Positions 1 to 12,397 are shown, numbered from the stretch's first letter. The stretch: 64,000 bases of DNA from Drechslerella dactyloides (GCA_020064725.1 JAGTWJ010000013.1:1045318-1109317), one strand, 5' to 3'. Notes: generated by a model from the letters alone, not told the origin. Made by a program: numbers and translations.

Positions 1-3000
1 AAAAAGGAGCGGGTGGAGGAATGACGCCTGTTAACTCTTCAAAAACCAGCGAGTTCAGGATCTGTATGTTGAAGATTTGGGACGCCTTCCAGTTCCACTT
101 CTGGGGCATCGGGTCAGGAAACAACTCGAAGTCAAGCATTCCGCCAGCGGCAATTCCCATGTCCCATTTCCAAACACTCTCCGGATTCTCCGCGTTTAGG
201 CGGTCGAACGCAGAATATAGCCCACTGGGTCCGCTTGGCCCATCGACATCCCTTTGTTCATTCCCCCCGGGCGGTTTCTTCTCGGATAGCGTGATGACTG
301 CGTCGTTTTGTATCAAGCTCCCTATCGGCGTAAAGTGCTTCGGCCGCCCCCGGTGGGTAACCCCGTCGAATGCGAGATATCCTCCGGGTACTCCTTGACG
401 AGTTTTCTGCATTACTAATTCCCCGAATATGGCCTTAAAAGCGGACATATCGAGGAACGGTGAGAAGTATTCCACGCTCGGAGTCATAAATGGTAACCCG
501 AGCGACTGCCAGCTGACAATTAACCGAAGCGGTGTCATCGCTTCGACGAGCAAAGGCCCGGACCTTTGGTTGCACATTTCAAGCAGCTCATGAACGAAAG
601 TTGGCCGGCACCTTTCTTCGCAACGCGGGTACAATGCTTCGTTGCGAAGCCACTCCCGTGCAAAGGGGGGAAACCGCGTGAACTTGCTGGGGCGTTTAAT
701 CTCCTCGCCCTGCATTCGAATGATATCGCCAGGTTGGAGCCCAAGCTCCTTTGGCGTTTTGAACGGATCCAGCAGTTCCCCAGACGGCCCAGAAGTAAAC
801 AGGCCCTTGCCGTTAAACGGCGGGGCGATTTCGATCTGAAGGCCGCCTGCTAGTTCGGTGCCTGTGATTTGGCCTTCCACGGTGTACTTAGACCCTAGAG
901 GCATGGCTACGAACTGCTTGCACGTTTTTGGACTATGCCGGAACCCGTTGAGAACTCTTTGGTCAGGGAGGACGAAGTAGTCTTGCTGCCGCTTGCTGGT
1001 GTTTCTCTCCTCGTCAAATCGCCGCCCCGTTATGCAGTTGATGCCGCCAGCGTATACCCTTGCAGCAAAACCAGGTCCCATATGGATGTGCTCAGATCCC
1101 AGATTGGAATCGAAAGTGAGGGACAGTGCTTCCCGCTGATACATCGGGATGATGATACCTCCCTTCTGCGCCATACCGCGTGGTAGCCGGTGAGCCACGT
1201 GCTTCACCTCAACGAAGGGGAAATTCCCAAAAGTGACCCGTTTCTGAGGGTTTGTGAAAGAGAGATACTCCGGAACCCGCAGAGTGCGGACAAAGTGAAT
1301 TTCAGTCCTTCCTTCTCGGAAGGACTCTTCCGTTATTATGATTTTGAAGGGGCGGTGCCAAGTTTCCACATCGAACTTGGGCTTCGGCTCGTTGTTTCGG
1401 TCGATGGAAATGAAATCGTGGAAGTATTCGGCAAGCCTGTCCTCGTGGGATATTTTCAAGCCAGGCGGCATAGCGTAGCTAGACTTTCCAGACGTTACCC
1501 TCATTGACAGCGGCTCGTCAAGGCCAGCAATGGGTCCAAGGCCCAGTCCAGTCGCACCAACTGCGCGGAATCCGGACACGTTCGAGTATCCTGATTGAGA
1601 TTAGAATAGCTTGAGAGAACAGAGAGTGTTGTGAACAACCCACCCTTCTTCTCCAGTGCTTGGATCAACTCGTAAATGGTCTTTTCAGGGCTGATGCTGA
1701 TGGTTTCTACACTTGCATCACCAGACTGTGTGTTATGCAGATTTTGGATCATAATAGGGATTTCTCGACTCGCTGAAGGCGCGGGTGTGGAGACAGATGC
1801 CGCGGCAGTGGGAACTTTTTTTGCAGGAACGACACAGGGGATATCATTGCTTGCATCAACGTCCGCCGCGTTTTCCAGTGATTTCATCCAATCTGATAGA
1901 TTGGGATGCAATGGTACGGCTTTGGTTTCCATAAGTGTACACGAGATCGAGGGATCCACATTGGTTTCTTTGTTACTCAATGTTGCAACAGGAACTCCCG
2001 CGATGATCTCAATCATCGAATCTTTGATGAGCACATAATTTGGACAGCTGTGAGAGATGAACGTGCACATCGTCCTGTGGTTGCCGTCGATAGTAACGAT
2101 CCTTTCATTCGGTAGACCTATAACGGCGGAGTACTTGTCTACGACCTATGGGATCATGTTAGTTCAACGGGGACGTGATATCCATCTTCAAGCACATACA
2201 ATTGGACCTGGGCGCAGCGGTTGCGTTTCAATCGCAGAGACTATCCGAATATCCGAAAGTCTTTGGACCGCTTGCTGGCTGATGGCATAAAGCTCCGGTG
2301 ATTTCTCCTTGAGCATCTTTATCAAATCCTGGCGGACAATTTTGGAAAAAGGAATCGAGTTTGCGATTTTGGACAGCATTTGACCCCAGCCCGCGAGGTC
2401 GGATCCACGGTGAGGCGTACCCATAAAGACCACCCCTGCGCAGGATTGCAAGATGTTGATATACAACTTCGCTTGCTCGTGTGCGAGAACAAGGGCCTAG
2501 TTATATGTCAGGGAGTAGACGCTCAAGGCTACACTGCGACGGACGTACTTTCTTTACAACAATGCCACCAAGGCTATGGCAAACGAAAACGATGCGTCTA
2601 TTCATAGCCTACGAGAACTCTTAGACTTTGTGCATCCGCGAATAGTGCAAATTTACGTACTGCTTCACTCGATCGAAGTCCTCTTAATCGGTTTAGTAGA
2701 TCTAGAGCGAAGTCTGACACCACTAGATCACTTCCATCGCGCCGGATAGCGGAATTATACCCAAAGGTCATGATTCGTGCATTCGGCAAGTCCAGCGGGA
2801 GAAATTCAGCTAACCACAGCTTCCCATTGCTTTTGTGCGTCCAAGTTCTCGCAGCATCCCCGTTCAGCCCGTGGACAGCGACAACACTAGTCAGAGTTAG
2901 CATCTCTTGAAATAATATATATATATGAGACTCGAAACTGACTCAACATTAATTGACTCCTGTGTCGACGTTTCCGGCCCATCATAGAGGACAGTTAGGC

Positions 3001-3130
3001 CGTGTCGAGGAATGCTCTTCAAGGTTGAAGCCGGATCTTTGACGGTGCTCACTTCGGGTGGAATACTTCGTCGGCGTAGAGATCGAATTAAGGAGCCGAC
3101 TCCGCGTTTATTCGTGCTTGGCAAATCCAT
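1..3130 (-). CDS. Serine-esterase/lipase-like protein fused to a second fungal domain (partial, C-terminus off the window)
   Basis: Six exons read on the minus strand: 3130-2943, 2886-2661, 2608-2549, 2496-2200, 2145-1644 and 1590 to the window edge. The five introns are 52-56 bp with GT..AG ends, and all junctions keep frame, giving at least 954 residues with no stop. Residues ~40-300 look like the alpha/beta-hydrolase domain often found at the N-terminus of fungal NLR-like proteins: VVAVHGLNG (64-72), a nucleophile elbow VCHSLGG with Ser150, MGTPHRGS (183-190), and a probable catalytic His280 in DGNHRTMC. After a Ser/Ala-rich linker, residues ~520-700 (GGIIIPMYQREAL, VYAGGIN, QDYFVLPDQ, QFVAMPLGS) resemble a fungal domain I recall from proteins loosely called integral membrane proteins; its function is unknown to me. 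No NB-ARC or NACHT P-loop is visible in between. Substrate unknown. The hydrolase call is strong, the second-domain call moderate. Confidence 0.82.
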
Positions 3131-3488
3131 GATCGAACAACAGAAGAACTAGAAAATGAAAATGATGGCAGGTATGAATTTGAAACTACGCGACGAACTA
3201 AAGCTGGGCTTACCTTGCGCTCTTCTAAAGGAAGCATGTGCTAACACATATATTCGGTGACAAAAACACACATCATGCTATTGCTGCGTAAAATTTCCTA
3301 GGGCGGTACATGACTTTAAAAGCGACAATGTTCTCCTTTCGTAGATGGCAAATATAGTCAAAGCTGATTCATCTCATGCTCTATCCGCTATCATATACGT
3401 AAAGGAAATAAAGAAATCTAGTCGTTAACTGGTTGGACATCCAATTACGTAATGGAGAGAAAGACTTACCGGGTTATCACAACTAATA
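3131..3488 (-). promoter_or_regulatory. Upstream region of the esterase-like gene with a probable 5' intron and alternative start
   Basis: On the minus strand a good intron (GTAAGC donor at 3213, acceptor CTAG ending at 3149, 65 bp) lies just above the ATG at 3130. Joining it puts another ATG (3237-3235) in frame, which would add 14 residues including FFCC. The first start may therefore be 3237, and the 3130 ATG is the conservative choice. I see no clear TATA box. The region ends at the inserted MITE. Confidence 0.45.
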
Positions 3489-4034
3489 ACGTAATCCACC
3501 GGCTGCGAGCCGCACTGGCCAGCGAGCCACCAAAATTACGCTTGGCTAGTGCCGAGCGGGCTGACCTAAATCGGTTGCCTCCTGAACAAACACCTAAACA
3601 AAACTTAACCAAAACAACAACCCCCTAGACGCCTACCTATACAACAACATTAATATCTCAACAACCATTATACAAAACACTCCCAAACTTAGATAACAGC
3701 TTCTATATAGTTTATTCTTATAAATGTTCAAATCATAGACAATTTCACCACCATTCCACCAAATTATATATACTTTTCTGTCAACACTTAAAATCCCAGC
3801 TTAGAGAATTCTATAATAATACAATAACCATTAGCCTTATCCTAAAACTTTATATATAAAAGTTGTAGAATAAGATTCTAAAATCACAAAAAAAATTAAA
3901 AAAAAAAAATTTATGATTTTTTTTGATAAAGATATTAGGTATTTTTATGAAGGACCTTTTTACCATATAAATTTACTATTTTTTTAATGTGGTGGCTTGC
4001 AGACCGGTGCAGCTCGCAGGCCGGTGGATTACGT
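3489..4034. mobile_element. 546 bp MITE with modular pogo-like inverted ends
   Basis: Flanked by TA on both sides (3487-3488 and 4035-4036). Both ends begin ACGTAATCCACCGGC when read inward and carry two tandem copies of a CACCGGC..GCGAGCC-type word, closing with CCACC. The interior is AT-rich and non-coding, with no transposase. The end layout (ACGT, doubled GC-rich word, CCACC) is the same as in the larger elements of this window but with a different word. It lies about 360 bp upstream of the esterase-like gene's start. Confidence 0.8.
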
Positions 4035-4036
4035 TA

Positions 4037-5134
4037 CATCTATAGAGTGTCACCATGCATGTATAATTCGCGGAACCCCCAAACCCCAGCCTCTTCCTTC
4101 AGCTGAATTTGGGTGGGGTTTGGTTGGACACGTCCTTAGAATTTTCGAAGTTCCTCTGCTGTATCTAGCACTATGTTTCTCGGGATTGTCCGACAGGCTC
4201 TAGATATCGATAGAGCAGCTTATCCATATTGCAGGGTTAACACTAGCGAGTATTCTTCTGGGAAGCTAAAGCAATGACGATGGTGGATTTTTACGTAATC
4301 GATATCAAGCCTGAAAAGAACTCGTGAAATTGCTAATTTGTGGGCTGTAGCGTACTGCGAATCTCACAGCTCTTCACTCACACGCGCACACACCCCTCGA
4401 AAATTACCCTCGGATTCTTGGACGCACCGAAAAGCACTCCTCTGAGGCAAAGCGGCTGCTTTTTCCTATAGGTTTAAATATGCTACTTTATTTGCAGGGG
4501 TAGCCCATAATATGACACGTTCGGCAAGCTTGCTTTCACCGAAAGGCTTGCCAAATACTTTCAGCCTTAGTCAATTGCTATCCAGCAAAAGCTGCCATAC
4601 CTTTACCCTCATCGTCTTGCGCATGACGCAGCAATGTTTTTAAGTTGGAGACTCGTGAGACCCCCCAATCATAGTCCTGCGCCTCTCACGCTAACCCCTT
4701 TCTTTCGGAGTCAAATATCGATCAACGCCCCTCTCCCCTGCTTCTAAGGCAGACCGGTCCCGCGATCCCACACCTTTCGGCTTCTGGCGGTCAGTATTTG
4801 TAATTTGTGCTAGGCAACGATCCAGCCAAGGATTCTATATACCGCCAATGATCGCCTAAATTGCTTTTTCGGTTTGGCTTGGCATAATATGTCACACGAA
4901 CAATTTTTGGTGCAAGGTACGACAAGAGAAATCGAAAAAGTAATATTGGCAATCACTATATCAGTAAAAAAAATCTGGCCTCAGACAACAGCTGGCTGGT
5001 GCCAGATGACAGGCAGCCACTTAGATAATATAATAATAGAATAACCAAATCTTAATATCCTATCAAAATAACTTTATAAATAATACTATAACAAATTAAG
5101 ACTTTTAATAAATAGGAGAAGACTGCTTAAAAAC
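4037..5134. other. Non-coding spacer of intermediate base composition
   Basis: I see no supported gene. A short open frame over 3997-4203 begins inside the MITE and resembles nothing. There is a small inverted repeat around 4520-4555 (GGCAAGC..GCTTGCC). From about 5,020 the sequence becomes AT-rich and runs into the retrotransposon nest. It may be a decayed ancient gene or plain intergenic DNA. Confidence 0.5.
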
Positions 5135-5768
5135 TGTTATGGGATAACAGCGCAACACCTGAATATCCTATACAGACCAGACTCCCATACAAACACCCAG
5201 TCCACATAATATACAAAATAATAACATATCTATACACTATATAAAATAGACTCCTATATAAGATATATGATTATATAGACTTATTCTATATAAATTATTA
5301 ATTTATATAATAAATCAGATTATATAAAAAAATATTACCACAAAAAAATATTACTTTTATTATTTTTTTTTAAAAATAATAGCTATTATAATAAATCAAG
5401 ACCACATAACAAACTATAGATTATAAATTATAGATTAAATTTTAATAAAACCATAAACCACAAATTACTTAAATAATATATTAATGTATCTCTACTATTT
5501 TATATATTAAGATATTATATATATAATTAGCTTATTTTATTTTGAGATTAATAACTTCTTTTTTAAAAACTATTAATCAACACCTAAACTATAGTATTTT
5601 AATAATTAGTCTATTTATTATTATTATTGTATATATTTTATTCTAATAGTTATTATTGTATTTAATATATATTTATCTTTTAGTATTAAAAATCTATACA
5701 ATAATAACTAAGAATCAAAAACTTCAAAATAAAATATATTTAACCTAATTCTAAACCAAAATATAACA
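5135..5768 (+). repeat. Left LTR of the first Gypsy copy (type A)
   Basis: Starts TGTTATGGGATAACAGCGC and ends with a mutated form of GAAGTGTAACA (ATATAACA). It matches LTRs at 13844, 22400, 36615, 42920 and 53468. The start is well preserved, while the 3' half has lost most G, as if G-to-A changes dominated on this strand. Confidence 0.8.
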
Positions 5769-8069
5769 CTTTAATTAATCACTCTTAATAAACAAGAAAA
5801 AGTAATAAATATATAACAACTCTTAATATAATTTATAAATTCTCTTTAATATATAAAAATAAAATAGAATTCTACAATATAAAACTATAAAAATATCTTA
5901 TAAATAACAATAATTTTAAATCAGTATTAGATAGTAAAAACAACAAATACAAAAAATCTATTAATAATTTATATATTTAAAATATATATAAACAAAGAAT
6001 AATTATAACAATAACTTAAACAATATTATATATATAAAAAAATAATAATATAAATTTTAATCCTCTTAAAATAACTAATAAATATATAAATAATCTACAA
6101 AAATACTAAAACAAATTAATAGTAAATATCAGAATATAAATCTTAAAAAAAATAAATAATATTATATTAAAAAATAATACTAAATAAAAATTAAAATAAA
6201 ATCTTAAAATAATATAATAAAAAATTATTATAATATACCAACAACATATATAAATAGTTTTAATAATAATTAATAATATTAAAACAATTATATTAAGAAA
6301 TTTTAAAAAAATAATACAATATAAAAAAACTTTAGTTAATATTTAAATAAATAATATTATTATTCAAAAACTTTCACCACTTACTATATCTAAATTTATA
6401 CAAACTAATAAATTAAGAATTTAAAAAATAGAAAACCTAACTACCTCTATAGTAATATCTAATAAAATACCAAAAATAAAAAATCTAATTAAATATAAAA
6501 AATAACTTAAAAAACTTAATTAATTTTTTAACTAGCTTAGTAACTATTTTTTTTTCTATTTTAAATAATTTCTTATAAAACAATATAAGATTTTTTTTTA
6601 TAAAAATATATTTTAAAAAAAATATCTTCAATATTTATCTATTATATAAATAAATATATAATAAAATAGTAAAAAAAAACTATAAAATAAAAATCTTAAA
6701 AATTAAGAAGATTAACAATTTTCTAGAATTTATAAAATATTTTAAATAAAAATATAGATATAAGAATAAAACTAAAAAAACTCTTAAAAAACTTAACTAA
6801 TTTAAATAAATTAGATTTGTATAGACCTTTTTTTAATAATTTAATTAATATATATTTTTTACTAATTATAATGATAAAACTCTGTTTTATAAAACCAAAA
6901 AAAAATTAAAATTTAATTTAAAAATAAAAATTATTAAATAAAAATTTATTAATAAGAATATTAACTAGTATAATATATAAACTATAGTAATTAAATTTAA
7001 TAATATATTATATCATTTTTAGAAAAATATTTATTAGAAGAAATTATATTATAATCTAAATAAATATAATTTTAATAAATATATTAAAAAATCTTAGTAA
7101 AATTAAATTAAGATTAGAAAATTTTCTTAAAAACTAAATAAGATATAAAGGCTAAAATTTATAGATTTTAATATAATTTAATATTAAAAATTTAAGAAAT
7201 CTAATACACCTCTCCATTATTAGTATAATAAAGTAGGATATATTAAAAAGGATTGTTCTAAGAATAAAAAAAAAAGGAATTTCTAGAAATACCTCTAGTA
7301 GGAATAGAAATTTAGGATGATATAATGATTTTTATCTCTATAAAATTTTAAAATAGTTATAAATAAAATTTAAAGATTTATATATTTTAGAACTAAATTT
7401 ATTTAGTGTTAGGATATTATATAAGAAATTAATATAATTATTAAATAAAATTCTATATTATTTAAAAATATAGAATTAAAAAAAAATAAACTTAATTAAT
7501 TAAAAAATAACCTAACACTAAGATTTTATTTAATATATAAAAAAAGTTTAAATAGATGTTTATAAGAAAAATACTAAAATAATAAAGAAATTTTTATAAA
7601 AGTAATCTAAATATTGCTTATTTTAATTATATTTTTAAAACAATTTAATTAATTATAATAAGAATTAATCTCTAGAAATCCTAAAATTTATTATAAAGAA
7701 TATTATATAAAAGAAGGATAGAAATTAGAAATTATGAATAAAAATATTAGAAAAATTATTTTATAGGTAGTTTTTTTTTAATACTGTACTTAACTATATA
7801 AATAATAGAGTTATATAATATATAGATTTACCATCTTAATTAAAAAAAAAATAATATATAAAATATTAAAAATTAATGTCTACCAAAATTACAAATAAAT
7901 TGAAGAGATAGATATTGTTAGATAATAAGATACTATAAAAAAATAATAAAATATTTATTAATTCTATTAAAAGACTACCTATTAATATATAATTTAGGAG
8001 TATAAATAGTCTTTTATTAATGAATAAAAAAAATACTAGCTATAAACTAAAAATAATAAAAACCCACTA
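5769..8069 (+). pseudogene. gag-region relic with mutated CCHC zinc knuckle
   Basis: At 7215-7256 the reading HYxYNKVGYIKKDC is a decayed nucleocapsid knuckle (CxxCxxxGHxxxxC): Cys codons have become Tyr and GGH has become GY, as C:G to T:A change predicts. The same relic recurs near 46120 and, on the minus strand, near 58730. The rest of the region is full of stops and gives no usable frame. In an intact element this protein would form the virus-like particle that packages the element's RNA. Confidence 0.6.
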
Positions 8070-10212
8070 ACGTATTCCACAAGCGAGCGGACCACACAAG
8101 CGAGTGGACCACTTCTTAACACTGGTGTGATTACTCCTCTTCTATACTATATTATTTCTATAATTACTATTATGGCTGCTACTATAACTGAATTTTAAGT
8201 TATTTTAGTTATTAAAGCTCTGGAAAAAAATTAAAAATTAAATATTTGAGTTATTGTTAAATTTTATAATATCTTTTATACTATTCTATTATACTAGTAT
8301 AATGGTTATATTTTAAAAATAAATAATACTTCTAAATTATAAAATCTTATAAAATTAGAAGAGGATGTTATTGTTTAATATATATTTGAATTATTTATGT
8401 GGTTTTTTTATTTTAGGTTAGGTAGTATGGAAGATATGATTAACTAGCTGTTGTTGATATATATTAGTAATAATATATAATATATTAGTAAAAATTGGGT
8501 GATAAATTTTATAAAATATTGTTTAGAATTTTAGATGTGTTTGTCTAGAAAGTATGATTACTAGTAAGTTAAATATAAAGATCTAGATTTTATTTAAAAG
8601 TAGTTTTAGTTTTTATAAATAATAAAAGTAAAATATAGTATTATAGATAGTAATATCTATAATTTTGATAAAATAAGTTTTGTAATGGGTATGATTTTTA
8701 TAATTATAGTTATTATAAGAGCTGAAATATGTGATAAAATTAAATTAATATAGCCTGGGAATTGTGAATGGGTAATAGTTATTTAAAGGATAAGTGTAGA
8801 AGGTTGGGTAGTACTATTATTTATTATTTTAATTGGTTAATACTATTTAGTTAGCTGGTATATAAAGATTAATTTACTAAATAACTGGGCTATTATACTC
8901 TCTAATAATAGTTAGATAATAAATAAGGTTGTTATAAAGTAATTAAAGTATTTTAATTATTTTATAGTATAATGTTGTATTTTAGACTATTGGTTATTAA
9001 TTTTAAATGGTTATAATAATTACTACTTAGTATCTTTTAAATTTTACTATTAAAAGTATAAGATTATTATAATCTATATATTACTATATTCTTCATATCT
9101 TTTTCAGTTATTAGATGTTAGGTATTTTAGACTATTGAAGTAGGTGTATAGTTACTAGGTGGAGGATTTAATATATATATATATTAACTATATTAGTAAA
9201 TTAGAGTTTTTCTTTAGGTTTTATAAGATATTTACTAACGTCAACAATAAGCGACTGGACCAGACAAGCGACCGGACCACCCCCCTTGTATATTTCTTTA
9301 ATTTAATATAAAAAAAATTTAAAAAAATATTTTTAGATTTGTAATAGTTTATATAAACAAGATTAATTTTATTCTAATTTTAAATTAATTATTGATTAAG
9401 TTATCAATAAAAAGTGTTTTGGTAGGGTGTTGGTTTATATGGGGTGGTCCGCTCGCTTGTGTGGTCCGCTCGCTTGTGGAATACGTTACTATAATAATAT
9501 CTAAAAATATATATAATAGTTTTATTAGAGCTAGTATTATACCTTATAATTCTGATAAAGTTTTTTTAAAGTTAGATATATAGCTATTAGTGTTTACTTT
9601 AATAAATTTATATTTTAATACTATAAATATAGTAACTACCTGGATAATAAAAACCCTAATAAATCTTTTAAAAACTAGCTTATAATTAGAATTTATTAAA
9701 AATTAGATTATTTAGTATTAAGATAGTTTTTTAATATTGTTATTAGCTACTATAGACTAATTCATTAAAGGAGTGTAGATAATAATACACTAGTTAGTGC
9801 TTATATAAATAAAGAATATAATATTGTGTTTTGCTAATGAGGTATTAAGTAAGTGTTAGTAAATGAAAAGATAGTATATATAATATAGAGATATATTTAC
9901 TATATATTAGGCTAATAAAATCTTAGATAATAATGCTGTAAGTAGGCAGGGTGAGTAGGTAGGATGTTTAAATTGTTGGAGTAGTCTCTAGTTAGAGGCT
10001 ATTTCTAAAAAAATAATTTATTATAGTAGTTATAATAAATCTAGATATAATATTTAAATATATTAATAAATATTTTAAATATATAATTAAGTGAACTAGT
10101 ATATATATAGTCTAGTGTAATGATAGTGTGGTTGTAAAGCTGATATTTTTGCTGAGGTGGGGTATTGAGGTGGTCTGCTCGCTTGTGTGGTCCGCTCGCT
10201 TGTGGAATACGT
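8070..10212 (+). mobile_element. Pogo/Fot1-like DNA transposon, RIP-degraded, with a nested 249 bp MITE
   Basis: TA-flanked (8068-8069, 10213-10214). Both ends read ACGTATTCCACAAGCGAGCG inward and contain the GCGAGCGGACC word twice. Without the MITE it is about 1,894 bp. A transposase relic starts at the ATG at 8172 and can be followed to about 10085; it aligns by eye with the copy at 10590. The helix-turn-helix and the NFD motif (AATTTTGAT, near 8660) are still visible. Stops are TAA and TAG, and the coding strand is almost free of C. Confidence 0.85.
9238..9486 (+). mobile_element. 249 bp MITE with two different ends, copy 1
   Basis: Inserted in the transposase relic of the 8070 element with TA on both sides (9236-9237, 9487-9488). 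The left end is ACGTCAACAATAAGCGACTG and the right end, read inward, is ACGTATTCCACAAGCGAGCG. The AT-rich body contains no gene. It appears identical, in reverse orientation, to the copies at 18767 and 52069, and in the same orientation to 38087. Any open frame read across it (for example 9392-9583) is chance. Confidence 0.9.
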
Positions 10213-10498
10213 TATAATATAATCCTAAAAATAAAAAATAGTTCTTTAAAAATATAGAATATCTTTTATATATAAAATAAAGATACTAGTTTTGTTAATA
10301 AGATAGTATTAATATATAATAATATAGATATTTTAATTTTTATAATAATTATTATAATAAATAAGTATATTAATATTAGTATTTCCTATATTTAAACTAT
10401 ATTAAAGAAAGATTGTTATAAGAAATTTTTAATACTTTTAAATATATTTATTGTATTAAATATTTTAGAATATAATCTAAATACTATAACGTCAAAGA

Positions 10499-12395
10499 TA
10501 AGCGAGCGAGCCGGACAAGCGAGCGAGCCACCTCTGGCCGCCTACGGACCCCTTTACCTTCACCACCACATATTTCAACAACTATAACAATGGCTATCTT
10601 TATGACTGAATTACGTATAAATATAGCTATTTAAGTTTTGGAAAAAGATATAGCTTTAAGTATCAGGGCCGCTGTAAAGTTATATAATGTCCTCTGGTCT
10701 ATCCTTATCCATTAGTGTAAAGGCTGTATCTCTAGGGCAGATAGTACTCTAAAATTGCAAAATCTTACAAATTTAGAAGAGGATATTATTGTTTAGTATA
10801 TATTTAAGCTATATACGTGGTTTTTTTATCTTAAGTTAAATAATATAGAAGATATGGCCAACTAGTTGCTGTTGATGTGTAGCAACAATAGTATGTGATG
10901 TGTTGGTAAGAAATAGGCTGGTAATTTTATCAAATACCACCCAGAGCTATAAACATGTTTATCTAAGAAGTATGATTACCAATAAATAAAATACGAAAAT
11001 CTTACACTTATTAATAAGTGGTTTTAGCTAGTCAAGATTGTAAAAACCAAATATAGCATTACAAACAACAACATCTATAACTTTGACAAGACTAGCTTCA
11101 CAATAAACATAATATCTACAACCACTATTATCACAAATACCAAATCACACAATAAAACAAAGCTAGCACAGCCTGGAAACCACAAATAAGCAACAATTAT
11201 CCAGGAGGTAGATGTAGAAAATTAGGCATTACCACCATTCATTATCTTTATTAGGTAGTACCATCTAATTAGCTAGTATACAGCAACCAAACTACCAGCA
11301 GATTAAGTTATTACATTTTCCAATAACAACTAAACAACAAACAAGCTCACTCTACAATAACTACAACACTTCAATAAATTTATAGCACAACACTACTATT
11401 CAGACTACCAACTATTAATCCTAAATAATTACAAAAGCCATTATTCAGCTGCTTTCAAGCTGTACTACCAGAAGCACAAGATTATCACAATCTGTATGCC
11501 GCTGCATTCATCACATATCTTCCAGCCATTGGATATTGGCTGCTTTGGGCCTGCTTTAGTTTGGGCCACTAAAGCAGGCATATAGCAAGGAAGTAGAGAA
11601 CTTAATACACACACACATCAACCATATCTCTAAACTGAAGTTTCTCTCCAGATTTCACAAAGTATTTACTACTGCAATAACACCTAAAAACATACACAAC
11701 AACTTTACTAGAGCTAGTATTATACCTTATAACCCAAACAAAATTTTATTAAAACTAGATATACAATTGCTAACAGCCACTCCAGTAAATTTACACCCAA
11801 GTACCACAAATACAGAAGCTACCTAGACTACAAAAACACTATTAAATCTATCAGAAGCTAGCCTACAAGCAGGCCTAATTAAAAACTAGATTACCCAATA
11901 CCAGAATACCTCTCCTACATCATTACTAGCAGCTATAGACCAGCTATCTAAAGAGGTGCAAACAATAATACACTAAATAGCGCTTATACACACGGAGAAC
12001 ACAACACTTCACTCCACAAATAAGCTACTAAGCAAGCACCAGCAGCTGAAAAGACAGCATATACAGCATAAGGGCACACTTACTATACACCAGACTAACA
12101 GAATCCTAGACAGCAATACTATAGACAAAATAGTTAAGCAACCAGCACCTCCAAAACACCAGCACACCCCCCAGCCAAAAGCTACCTCTACACACATACA
12201 CCACTATGGTAATTATAACAAGCCTAAACATAACATTCAAACATACCAGCAGGCATCTTAAGCATATATATAAACTATTTGACATATATCTAAGCTAGCA
12301 TAATAGCAATATGGTGGTGAAGCCAGTGTTTTTGTTGGGGTGGGGTGGTGAGGTGGCTCGCTCGCTTGTCCGGCTCGCTCGCTTATCTTTGACGT
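10499..12395 (+). mobile_element. Pogo/Fot1-like DNA transposon, best-preserved copy (1,897 bp)
   Basis: TA-flanked (10497-10498, 12396-12397). The ends begin ACGTCAAAGATAAGCGAGCG and contain the GCGAGCGAGCC word twice at each end. The element sits inside the protease/pol part of the Gypsy copy. It is the only copy here whose transposase can be read almost end to end; see the separate pseudogene entry. Confidence 0.9.
10590..12261 (+). pseudogene. Pogo/Fot1-type transposase with CENP-B-like DNA binding and DDD catalytic core, inactivated
   Basis: Reading from ATG 10590 to the terminal TAA at 12259-12261 gives about 550 codons, the usual Fot1-like length. The N-terminal helix-turn-helix shows SIRAAVKLYNV. 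Catalytic positions: YNFDKTSF with Asp at 11085-11087; LLILNNYKSHYS, where Asp has become Asn at 11424-11426; and FQPLDIGCFGP with Asp at 11532-11534, giving 35 residues between the second and third. The intact enzyme would cut and paste the element at TA. It is dead: many TAG/TAA codons at Gln or Trp positions, the Asp-to-Asn change, and a small insertion near 11551-11567 that shifts the frame. Up to ~10,970 the changes are mainly C-to-T; from there to ~12,290 they are mainly G-to-A. Confidence 0.85.
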
Positions 12396-12397
12396 TA

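Noticed and set aside
21..2290. Several plus-strand open frames across 21-2290 and a minus-strand frame at 535-744
   Set aside because: They overlap the long minus-strand reading of the esterase-like gene in other frames, show no family resemblance, and arise from the GC-normal composition of that exon.
3997..4203. Small plus-strand open frame
   Set aside because: Begins inside the MITE end and runs into unique DNA; no domain or codon signal.
8070..8115. CRISPR-like short repeats
   Set aside because: The doubled words lie only at transposon ends, come in inverted pairs about 1.9 kb, 1.1 kb or 249 bp apart, and have no spacer array.
12009..12197. Minus-strand frame rich in Cys/Trp within a transposon
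   Set aside because: It is the complement of the C-terminal part of the transposase relic, open only because G-to-A changes removed stops on that strand.
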